Assembly: GCA_963680875.1 (NCBI GenBank)
Contig: OY804588.1
Span: forward strand, 94,234,233-94,298,232
DNA length: 64,000 nucleotides
Source of the DNA: Bathymodiolus brooksi
Lineage: Eukaryota > Mollusca > Bivalvia > Mytilida > Modiolidae
Direction: 5' to 3'
The notes under the pieces were generated by a model that saw only the letters and a program-made list of their open reading frames with translations, was not told the DNA's origin and did not search any database. The position numbers were made by a program, and so were the translations under genes. Positions 1 to 10,814 of this stretch are shown piece after piece. Position 1 is the first letter of the stretch. Each line of letters begins with the position of its first letter.

Positions 1-3000
1 AGTTAGATTGTTATAATGCTAGCTCACTGTAACAACACTCTTAGTTAGATTGTTATAGTACTAGCTCACTGTAACACCACTCTTAATTAGATTGTTATAG
101 TATTAGCTCACTGTAACACCACTCTTAGTTAGATTGTTATAGTGCTAGCTCACTGTAACAACACTCTTAGTTAGATTGTTATAGTACTAGCTCACTGTAA
201 CACCACTCTTAATTAGATTGTTATAGTGCTAGCTCACTGTAACAACACTCTTAGTTAGATTGTTATAGTGCTAGCTCACTGTAACACCACTCTTAGTTAG
301 ATTGTTATAGTGTTAGCTCACTGTAACAACACTCTTAGTTAGATTGTTATAGTGCTAGTTCACTGTAACACCACTCTTAGTTAGATTGTTATAGTGTTAG
401 CTCACTGTAACACCACTCTTAGTTAGATTGCTATAGTGCTAGCTCACTGTAACACCACTCTTAGTTAGATTGTTATAGTGCTAGTTCACTGTAACACCAC
501 TCTTAGTTAGATTGTTATAGTGTTAGCTCACTGTAACACCACTCTTAGTTAGATTGCTATAGTGCTAGCTCACTGTAACACCACTCTTAGTTAGATTGCT
601 ATAGTGCTAGCCCACTGTAACACCACTCTTAGTTAGATTGTTATTGTGCTAGCTCACTGTAACAACACTCTTAGTTAGATTGTTATAGTGCTAGATCACT
701 GTAACACCACTCTTAGTTAGATTGTTATAGTGCTAGCTCACTGTAACACCACTCTTAGTTAGATTGTTATAGTGCTAGCTCACTGTAACACCACTCTTAG
801 ATTGCTATAGTGCTAGCTCACTGTAACACCACTCTTAGTTAGATAGTTATAGTACTAGCTCACTGTAACACCACTCTTAGTTAGATTGTTATAGTGCTAG
901 CTCACTGTAACATCACTCTTAGTTAGATTGTTATAGTACTAGCTCACTGTAACACCACTCTTAGTTAGATTGTTATAGTACTAGCTCACTGTGACAACAC
1001 TCTTAGTTAGATTGTTATAGTGCTAGCTCACTGTAACACCACTCTTAGTTAGATTGTTATAGTGTTAGCTCACTGTAACACCACTCTTAGTTAGATTGTT
1101 ATTGTACTAGCTCACTGTGATAACACTCTTAGTTAGATTGTTATAATGCTAGCTCACTGTAACACCACTCTTAGTTAGATTGTTATAGTGCTAGCTCACT
1201 GTAACACCACTCTTATTTAGATTGTTATAGTACTAGCTCACTGTAACACCACTCTTAGTTAGATTGTTATAGTACTAGCTCACTGTAACACCTCTCTTAG
1301 TTAGATTGTTATAGTGCTAGCTCACTATAACACCACTCTTAGTTAGATTGTTATAGTACTAGCTCACTGTAACAAAACTCTTAGTTAGATTGTTATTGTG
1401 CTAGTTCACTGTAAAACCACTCTTAGTTAGATTGTTATAGTGCTAGCTCACTGTAACAACACTCTTAGTTAGATTGTTATAGTGCTAGCTCACTGTAACA
1501 CCACTCTTAGTTAGATTGTTATAGTGCTAGCTCACTGTAACACCACTCTTAGTTAGATTGTTATGGTGCTAGCTCACTGTAACACCACTCTTAGATTGCT
1601 ATAGTGCTAGATCACTGTAACACCACTCTTAGTTAGATTGTAATAGTACTAGCTCACCTTAACACCACTCTTAGTTAGATTGTTATAGTGCTAGCTCACT
1701 GTAACAACACTCTTAGTTAGATTGTTATAGTGCTAGCTCACTGTAACACCACTCTTAGTTAGATTGTAATAGTACTAGCTCACTGTAACACCACTCTTAG
1801 TTAGATTGTTATAGTGTTAGCTCACTGTAACACCACTCTTAGTTAGATTGTTATAATGCTAGCTCACTGTAACAACACTCTTAGTTAGATTGTTATAGTA
1901 CTAGCTCACTGTAACACCACTCTTAATTAGATTGTTATAGTATTAGCTCACTGTAACACCACTCTTAGTTAGATTGTTATAGTGCTAGCTCACTGTAACA
2001 ACACTCTTAGTTAGACTGTTATAGTGCTAGCTCACTGTAACACCACTCTTAGTTAGATTGTTATAGTGCTAGTTCACTGTAACACCACTCTTAGTTAGAT
2101 TGTTATAGTGTTAGCTCACTGTAACACCACTCTTAGTTAGATTGCTATAGTGCTAGCTCACTGTAACACCACTCTTAGTTAGATTGCTATAGTGCTAGCC
2201 CACTGTAACACCACTCTTAGTTAGATTGTTATTGTGCTAGCTCACTGTAACAACACTCTTAGTTAGATTGTTATAGTGTTAGCTCACTGTAACAACACTC
2301 TTAGATAGATTGTTATTGTGCTAGCTCACTGTAACACCACTCTTAGTTAGATTGTTATAGTGCTAGCTCACTGTAACACCACTCTTAGTTAGATTGTTAT
2401 AGTGCTAGCTCACTGTAACACCACTCTTAGTTAGATTGTTATGGTGCTAGCTCACTGTAACACCACTCTTAGATTGCTATAGTGCTAGCTCACTGTAACA
2501 CCACTCTTAGTTAGATTGTTATAATGCTAGCTCACTGTAACACCACTCTTAGTTAGATTGTTATAGTACTAGCTCACTGTAACACCACCCTTAGATTGCT
2601 ATAGTGCTAGCTCACTGTAACACCACTCTTAGTTAGATTGTTATAATGCTAGCTCACTGTAACACCACTCTTAGTTAGATTGTTATAGTACTAGCTCACT
2701 GTAACACCACTCTTAGTTAGATTGTTATAGAGCTAGCTCACTGTAACACCACTGTTAGTTAGATTGTTATAGTACTAGCTCACTGTAACACCACTCTTAG
2801 TTAGACTGTTATAGTGCTAGCTCACTGTAACACCACTCTTAGTTAGATTGTTATAGTGCTAGCTCACTGTAACACCACTCTTAGTTAGATTGTTATAGTG
2901 CTAGCTCACTGTAACACCACTCTTAGTTAGATTGTTATAGTGCTAGCTCACTGTAACACCACTCTTAATTAGATTGTTATAGTGCTAGCTCACTGTAACA

Positions 3001-6000
3001 CCACTCTTAGTTAGATTGTTATAGTGTTAGCTCACTGTAACAACACTCTTAGTTAGATTGTTATAGTGCTAGCTCACTGTAACAACACTCTTAGTTAGAT
3101 TGTTATAGAGCTAGCTCACTGTAACACCACTCTTAGTTAGATTGTTATAGTACTAGCTCACTGTAACACCACTCTTAGTTAGACTGTTATAGTGCTAGCT
3201 CACTGTAATACCACTCTTAGTTAGATTGTTATAGTGCTAGCTCACTGTAACAACACTCTTAGTTAGATTGTTATAGTGCTAGCTCACTGTAACACCACTC
3301 TTAGTTAGATTGTTATAGTGCTAGCTCACTGTAACACCACTCTTAGTTAGATTGTTATAGTGCTAGCTCACTGTAACAACACTCTTAGTTAGATTGTTAT
3401 AGTGCTAGTTCACTGTAACACCACTCTTAGTTAGATTGTTATAGTGCTAGCCCACTGTAACACCACTCTTAGTTAGATTGTTATAGTGCTAGCTCACTGT
3501 AATACCACTCTTATTTAGATTGCTATAGTACTAGCTCAATGTAACACCACTCTTAGTTAGATTGTAATAGTACTAGATCACTGTAACACCAATCTTAGTT
3601 AGATTGTTATAGTGCTAGCTCACTGTAACACCACTCTTAGTTAGATTGTAATAGTGTTAGCTTACTGTAACACCACTCTTAGTTAGATTGTTATAGTGCT
3701 AGCTCACTGTAACACCACTCTTAGATTGCTATAGTGCTAGCTCACTGTAACACCACTCTTAGTTAGATTGTTATAGTGCTAGCTCACTGTAACACCACTC
3801 TTAGTTAGATTGTTATAGTGCTAGCTCACTGTAACACCACTCTTAGATTGCTATAGTGCTATATCACTGTAACACCACTCTTAATTAGATTGTTATAGTG
3901 CTAGCTCACTGTAACACCACTCTTAGTTAGATTGTTATAGTACTAGCTCACTGTAACACCACTCTTAGTTAGATTGTTATAGTGTTAGCTCACTGTAACA
4001 CCACTCTTAGTTAGATTGTTATAGTGTTAGCTCAGTGTAACACCACTCTTAGTTAGATTGGTATAGTGCTAGCTCACTGTAACACCACTCTTAGTTAGAT
4101 TGTTATAGTGCTAGCTCACTGTAACACCACTCTTAGTTAGATAGTTATAGTACTAGCTCACTGTAACACCACTCTTAGTTAGATTGTTATAATGCTAGCT
4201 CACTGTAACACCACTTTTAGTTAGATTGTTATAGTGCTAGCTCACTGTAACATCACTCTTAGTTAGATTGTTATAGTACTAGCTCACTGTAACACCACTC
4301 TTAGTTAGATTGTTATAGTACTAGCTCACTGTGACAACACTCTTAGTTAGATTGTTATAGTGCTAGCTCACTGTAACACCACTCTTAGTTAGATTGTTAT
4401 AGTGTTAGCTCACTGTAACACCACTCTTAGTTAGATTGTTATAGTACTAGCTCACTGTGACAACACTCTTAGTTAGATTGTTATAATGCTAGCTCACTGT
4501 AACACCACTCTTAGTTAGATTGTTATAGTGCTAGCTCACTGTAACACCACTCTTATTTAGATTGTTATAGTACTAGCTCACTGTAACACCACTCTTAGTT
4601 AGATTGTTATAGTGTTAGCTCACTGTAACAACACTCTTAGTTAGATTGTTATAGTGCTAGCTCACTGTAACAGCACTCTTAGTTAGATTGTTATAGAGCT
4701 AGCTCACTGTAACACCACTCTTAGTTAGATTGTTATAGTACTAGCTCACTGTAACACCACTCTTAGTTAGACTGTTATAGTGCTAGCTCACTGTAATACC
4801 ACTCTTAGTTAGATTGTTATAGTGCTAGCTCACTGTAACAACACTCTTAGTTAGATTGTTATAGTGCTAGCTCACTGTAACACCACTCTTAGTTAGATTG
4901 TTATAGTGCTAGCTCACTGTAACACCACTCTTAGTTAGATTGTTATAGTGCTAGCTCACTGTAACAACACTCTTAGTTAGATTGTTATAGTGCTAGTTCA
5001 CTGTAACACCACTCTTAGTTAGATTGTTATAGTGCTAGCCCACTGTAACACCACTCTTAGTTAGATTGTTATAGTGCTAGCTCACTGTAATACCACTCTT
5101 ATTTAGATTGCTATAGTACTAGCTCAATGTAACACCACTCTTAGTTAGATTGTAATAGTACTAGATCACTGTAACACCAATCTTAGTTAGATTGTTATAG
5201 TGCTAGCTCACTGTAACACCACTCTTAGTTAGATTGTAATAGTGTTAGCTTACTGTAACACCACTCTTAGTTAGATTGTTATAGTGCTAGCTCACTGTAA
5301 CACCACTCTTAGATTGCTATAGTGCTAGCTCACTGTAACACCACTCTTAGTTAGATTGTTATAGTGCTAGCTCACTGTAACACCACTCTTAGTTAGATTG
5401 TTATAGTGCTAGCTCACTGTAACACCACTCTTAGATTGCTATAGTGCTAGATCACTGTAACACCACTCTTAATTAGATTGTTATAGTGCTAGCTCACTGT
5501 AACACCACTCTTAGTTAGATTGTTATAGTACTAGCTCACTGTAACACCACTCTTAGTTAGATTGTTATAGTGTTAGCTCACTGTAACACCACTCTTAGTT
5601 AGATTGTTATAGTGTTAGCTCAGTGTAACACCACTCTTAGTTAGATTGGTATAGTGCTAGCTCACTGTAACACCACTCTTAGTTAGATTGTTATAGTGCT
5701 AGCTCACTGTAACACCACTCTTAGTTAGATAGTTATAGTACTAGCTCACTGTAACACCACTCTTAGTTAGATTGTTATAGTGCTAGCTCACTGTAACACC
5801 ACTTTTAGTTAGATTGTTATAGTGCTAGCTCACTGTAACATCACTCTTAGTTAGATTGTTATAGTACTAGCTCACTGTAACACCACTCTTAGTTAGATTG
5901 TTATAGTACTAGCTCACTGTGACAACACTCTTAGTTAGATTGTTATAGTGCTAGCTCACTGTAACACCACTCTTAGTTAGATTGTTATAGTGTTAGCTCA

Positions 6001-7629
6001 CTGTAAAACCACTCTTAGTTAGATTGTTATAGTACTAGCTCACTGTGACAACACTCTTAGTTAGATTGTTATAATGCTAGCTCACTGTAACACCACTCTT
6101 AGTTAGATTGTTATAGTGCTAGCTCACTGTAACACCACTCTTATTTAGATTGTTATAGTACTAGCTCACTGTAACACCACTCTTAGTTAGATTGTTATAG
6201 TACTAGCTCACTGTAACACCTCTCTTAGTTAGATTGTTATAGTGCTAGCTCACTATAACACCACTCTTAGTTAGATTGTTATAGTACTAGCTCACTGTAA
6301 CAAAACTCTTAGTTAGATTGTTATAGTGCTAGTTCACTGTAAAACCACTCTTAGTTAGATTGTTATAGTGCTAGCTCACTGTAACACCACTCTTAGTTAG
6401 ATTGTTATAGTGTTAGCTCACTGTAACACCACTCTTAGTTAGATTGTTATAGTGCTAGCTCACTGTGACAACACTCTTAGTTAGATTGTTATAGTGCTAG
6501 CTCACTGTAACACCACTCTTAGTTAGATTGTTATAGTGCTAGCTCACTGTAACACCACTCTTAGATTGCTATAGTGCTAGTTCACTGTAACACCACTCTT
6601 AGTTAGATTGTTATAGTGCTAGCTCACTGTAACACCACTCTTTGTTAGATTGTTATAGTGCTAGCTCACTGTAACACCACTCTTAGTTAGATTGTTATAG
6701 TGCTAGCTCACTGTAACACCACTCTTAGATTGCTATAGTGCTAGCTCACTGTAACACCACTCTTAGTTAGATTGTTATAGTGCTAGCTCACTGTAACACC
6801 ACTCTTAGATTGTTATAGTGCTAGCTCACTGTAACACCACTCTTAGTTAGATTGTTATAGTGCTAGCTCACTGTAACACCACTCTTAGATTGCTATAGTG
6901 CTAGCTCACTGTAACACCACTCTTAGTTAGATTGTTATAATGCTAGCTCACTGTAACACCACTCTTAGATTGCTATAGTGCTAGCTCACTGTAACAACAC
7001 TCTTAGTTAGATTGTTATAGTGCTAGCTCACTGTAACACCACTCTTAGTTAGATTGTTATAGTACTAGCTCACTGTAACACCACTCTCAGTTAGACTGTT
7101 ATAGTGCTAGCTCACTGTAACACCACTCTTAGTTAGATTGTTATAGTGCTAGCTCACTGTAACACCACTCTTAGTTAGATTGTTATAGTGCTAGCTCACT
7201 GTAACACCACTCTTAGTTAGATTGTTATAGTGCTAGCTCACTGTAACACCACTCTTAGTTAGATTGTTATAGTGCTAGCTCACTGTAACAACACTCTTAG
7301 TTAGATTGTTATAGTGCTAGCTCACTGTAACAACACTCTTAATTAGATTGTTATAGTACTAGCTCACTGTAACAACACTCTTAGTTAGATTGCTATAGTG
7401 CTAGCTCACTGTGACAACACTCTTAGTTAGATTGTTATAGTGCTAGCTCACTGTAACAACACTCTTAGTTAGATTGTTATTGTGCTAGCTCACTGTAACA
7501 CCACTCTTAGTTAGATTGTTATAGTGCTAGCTCACTGTAACACCACCCTTAGTTAGATTGTTATAGTGCTAGCTCACTGTAACACCACTCTTAGTTAGAT
7601 TGTTATAGTGCTAGCTCACTGTAACAACA
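1..7629. repeat. 42-bp satellite array, left end outside window
   Basis: About 180 head-to-tail copies of a 42-bp unit that starts agttagattgttatagtgct and ends cactgtaacaccactctt. A frequent 38-bp variant lacks the 'agtt' after 'ctct'. Copies differ at a few recurrent positions: tgct/tact/tgtt before 'agctcac', and aacacc/aacaac. The array is already running at base 1 and ends sharply near 7629, where 'gtaacaaca' passes into unrelated sequence. Each unit holds a 26-bp dyad (see findings). No reading frame of useful length crosses it, because the unit carries stops on both strands. It is a non-coding satellite or large minisatellite. Confidence 0.97.
3020..6198. repeat. Tandem duplication of a 1588-bp block inside the 42-bp satellite
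   Basis: Rare variant units recur in the same order at a constant offset of 1588 bp. For example, 'ctagctcaat' is at 3531 and 5119, and the 'tatagagctagctcact' unit is at about 3105 and 4693. The two copies cover about 3020-4608 and 4608-6198 and differ at only a handful of positions, far fewer than neighbouring monomers differ from one another. This is a recent unequal-exchange duplication. Other offsets are visible: 1840 bp (start of window against about 1848) and 4928 bp (about 840-1430 against about 5770-6350). Confidence 0.85.
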
Positions 7630-7776
7630 GTCTGTGTATAGTAACCACTAGTTTTTATTCTATACCCAGATCTCCATAAGGCAGTCGTTCACATGGTTCA
7701 CACTTCCTCCATTTCTATATAATTTTTATATTGAACTTGTTCTCGTTCCGAATGTATACATTGTTTTGAATATCGT

Positions 7777-7850
7777 TGTTTGCCATTTTTCTGTTGACAG
7801 CCCTTCTCTTCGATTTACGGCTTATGATTACCCTTTAGTATCTTCAAACT
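7777..7850 (-). repeat. Dispersed bivalve-type repeat, 5' fragment (reverse)
   Basis: Reads 'ttgacagcccttctcttcg...accctttagtatcttc'. The same pattern recurs at 41992-42072 and 59570-59668. In the opposite orientation it recurs at about 10221-10320 and 40067-40140 as 'gaagaa-acagacaa(c/t)acaatgg'. It therefore looks like one dispersed family with a conserved 5' end. I recognise the family from mussel-type genomes, but its name and full length cannot be told here. Confidence 0.55.
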
Positions 7851-8774
7851 CTGCATACTGCTCGCTGGACGTTTAGCAATAATCAAGCAATCATCCTACC
7901 CCCCCCCCCCTCCCCCCCACACACACAGAGAAGCCGAACAACCCGATCAGTGAATAAAAAGCACAGCACATTATGAAGAATAAATAGATGGTGTTTAGCC
8001 AGAAACAATTCATTAGCGCTTGAAAATTAGAAATATGTAAAATAAAACATCAATTAAAAAACTAGTAATGTAACATCTCTGCAACACCATGGCACTCAGA
8101 AAGCTGCTTTCGGCATTACTAATAAAACTATATATAATCGAGAGCAAAATTAAAAATATTCTTCAAATTCTTGATTTCCGGTATTTTTGAAGTGCATCCG
8201 CCTTGGGGTGCACGTGAACATTAAGCATAGAAAAAAACTTGAAAAACATAATAGCATCGAGGACAGTCTATCATAAAATAAAATGTGATTAACAATATTA
8301 ATTAAATTACAACTGTGTAGTGTGCTCGTCTTCTTGAATGTCACAGCAAAACAATTCAGCGGTAATATTTGGAGGCTATTATGATAAATTATAGTATGAA
8401 CGATTATAAACGGCCAATATTCTATGGAGTCTGTTTTCAACGTGCGAATCTCAAAAGTAGAGAAAAAATTATATTATCAACGCATTGAAAATTTCCCGGC
8501 GTCACAATTGTCCGGTTTATAGTTCTTGCATTTGATAGCATAAAGAGTCAACATTATATGTATTGCACTTTCTGGATCCTACTAATCTGAAATCACATGT
8601 ATCCATTGAGTTATTATGTAAGATCATTTGGCAATAGAGAGATCACTGGACAATGGAAGATAGCTATCAGGTGTGTGGATTAGATTTGAAAAATGTTGAT
8701 GAAGTCTATAGTTTGTCAAATGTTAAGTGGCCGTCTTGGTTATACTGAAACATTGTTGCAAAGAATGTTTGAAT

Positions 8775-8985
8775 AGGGGTAACTTGAAAACGTAAATCGA
8801 CAGAAAATACAATGGCCCACAGAAAAAGGAGAAAAAGACAAATAAGGATCTACAAAACGTTGCACAGGAAAACTAAAGATTTAGTAACATGAATCCCACA
8901 AAAAATCGGGGTGAATTTAGCTGCTCCCCGGAAGGGTAAGCACTTCCTGTTCCACTAGTGGTACCCGCCATGTTACTCTTGAGAA
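8775..8985 (+). repeat. Dispersed bivalve-type repeat, longer copy with conserved core
   Basis: Contains 'aaactaaagatttagtaacatg', then 'gctccccggaagggtaag', then 'cctgttccac', 'gtggtacccgccatgttact'. I recognise this order from a repeat that is very common in bivalve genomic sequence. The copy is non-coding and diverged. It is one of the main reasons for calling the organism a bivalve. Confidence 0.6.
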
Positions 8986-9486
8986 GTATATCGCATATTA
9001 TTTATTATTATGTACTTTTGTCAGTCACCATAACGAAAAAAAATTTTTGTACAGCAAATCCAATTAACCGAGAAAAGGTCGCTCTACAATTTTTCTTTGT
9101 ATTCGACTTATCAGGACAAATATAGCTATGTATCCTGCATTCGTTCTATTTGAGCAGTCAAACTGCATTGACTGGATATTTGTCTGATGACAAAAATATC
9201 AAAAAAGGCAATCAAGGGATATTTGTATAATTTTATGATTTAATTCAAATATCACCACTCATAGCTTAATGTGATTTTTCTTCAGGATAAACAATATTAA
9301 TATAGTGTCTTATAATATAAACTTGATGTGCATTCGACTCAAAACGCCGAAAAGGCTGTGTGAACCTAACCTTTGATACAGTTTATAAGTCCTCACACAT
9401 ATAAACATAATATATTAAGACAACATACATTAATATTGTGTACATATTATTGTGAACGGGTCATTTTCTTACTTATCAAACCGTAT

Positions 9487-9790
9487 CGGTGGTGTATTGT
9501 TAGTGTGCTCGTTTCGAGTGTGGTAGATCGTAGGCTCGAGCCCCGGTCAGGTCAAAACAACGACTACATAATTAGTATTTGTTGCTTCTCTGCTAAGCAC
9601 ACGGCATTGAGGAGTAGGATAATGTTTCCCGAGTGGGGCGACATGTTTACTCGTGGACTGTTGTTTCAGTGAGCTAGCACATTAATATCCAACTCAGCGT
9701 GTTGGTCTAGTACAAAGCGAATCTCATCATCATCTGATTGAAAATTAACTCGTTCTCGCCATGATGTAGTTGAAATCCCTAACTTACTTC
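9487..9790 (+). mobile_element. tRNA-derived SINE copy (mollusc type), diverged
   Basis: The head has a tRNA-like stretch with a B-box-like 'ggctcgagcccc' at about 9533, resembling the GGTTCGANTCC promoter element, and a degenerate A-box about 30 bases before it. The body includes 'tgctaagcacacggcattga', 'tggactgttgtttcagtgag' and 'agcgtgttggtctagtac'. The 3' part 'gttctcgccatgatgtagtt' is the degenerate form of the 'ccacgatatagctgaaat' tail domain. A second copy of the same family starts at about 10380. No target-site duplication was found. Confidence 0.7.
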
Positions 9791-10379
9791 GAGTTATCCA
9801 AGAAAAATTCTTATCCGACCTCTAGATGACGTCGTTCGATACTAATACCATATATTCAAAATATAGGTGTGTTAAATTACTCGCCACTAACATTACTTTT
9901 TCGGAAGGATTCAGATGTTATTTTAATTGTTTTCAAGGTAGTATGAATTATTTCGTATGTGTTTAATGTGAAATTAATAAGGAAATGTTTAGTTTTGTAC
10001 ACCAGCAGATAACTGTTTGTTTTATGATTTGTAAATATTAATCCGATAAATATTGTTATTATATTTATAAATGTGGCATACACTAGATGATTGAGATAAC
10101 GTTAACTATGCAATAGAAAATCACCATGGTTGTTTTGTTTGAGTATCTTTTGGTTGTATTTATTTTGTGTATAACAGAAATATGTTAAACTAATTCTATT
10201 TCTGTATAAAGGCTTAACAGAGATACCAAATGGGTAGCAAGAAGGCTGCAACCGAAGATAGACAGACAATACAATGACCAAAAGAGGAAAAAGGACCAAC
10301 AATGGTCTACAATTATGTTGAAAGTAATAAATACATTTCCAGTAAAGGTCTTGTCAATAATAGAGGAAAGAAAAAAATA
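9791..10379. other. Non-coding DNA between two SINE copies
   Basis: AT-rich. It contains a fragment of the dispersed repeat family at about 10221-10320 ('agataccaaatgggtag...agacagacaatacaatgacc', plus strand). Two minus-strand open frames of 66-68 codons have low-complexity, AT-driven composition and no recognisable domain. Confidence 0.55.
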
Positions 10380-10770
10380 CTGGTCGTCTCGGAGTCAGAA
10401 TAATGTGTCAAGTGTAGCAGCGACATCTCTAGCCGTGGACTGTTGTCTTAGTGAGCTGAAAACAACATAGCTTGTCAATCATTATTATAAATCCCGTGGA
10501 CTGTTGTCTTAGTGAGCTGAAAACAACATAGCTTGTCAATCATTATTATAAATCCCGTGGACTGTTGTCTTAGTGAGCTGAAAACAACATAGCTTGTCAA
10601 TCATTATTATAAATCCCGTGGACTGTTGTCTTAGTGAGCTGAAAACAACATATCTTGTCAATCATTATTATAAATCTCATTGAAATGTAACTTGTTCTTG
10701 CCATGATATAGCTGATATAGCTGATAAATTGATCACTTGGCGTTAAACTACAATCACTCACTCACTCATT
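10380..10770 (+). mobile_element. Second SINE copy, headless, with (ACTC)n-type tail
   Basis: Shares 'tcggagtcagaataatgtgt', 'gtggactgttgtcttagtgag' and the 'tgccatgatatagctgata' tail domain with the copy at 9487. It ends 'ggcgttaaactacaatcactcactcactc', the usual 3' end of these mollusc SINEs. The tRNA-like head is missing. Its centre is expanded by a four-copy 61-bp tandem repeat (10433-10676), so the expansion arose within the SINE. Confidence 0.7.
10433..10676. repeat. 61-bp tandem repeat, 4 copies, inside a SINE
   Basis: The unit begins ccgtggactgttgtcttagt and ends caatcattattataaatc. Copies start at 10433, 10494, 10555 and 10616. They are identical except one base in the last copy (catagc to catatc), so the expansion is recent compared with the age of the SINE around it. 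Confidence 0.95.
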
Positions 10771-10814
10771 TGATCCAATACGAAGATATATCTCCAGGAT
10801 TGACTTAAAGAACT

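Larger units (their letters stand above)
7630..9486. other. Single-copy-like non-coding DNA with repeat fragments
   Basis: AT-rich sequence without a convincing gene. It holds a C-rich run followed by an ACACAC tract at about 7899-7926 and two dispersed-repeat fragments listed separately. Short open frames, such as the 96-codon minus frame at 8150-8440, have no recognisable domain and are of the length expected by chance. Confidence 0.7.

Noticed and set aside
9373..9672. 99-codon plus frame
   Set aside because: It runs through the SINE copy; no recognisable protein.
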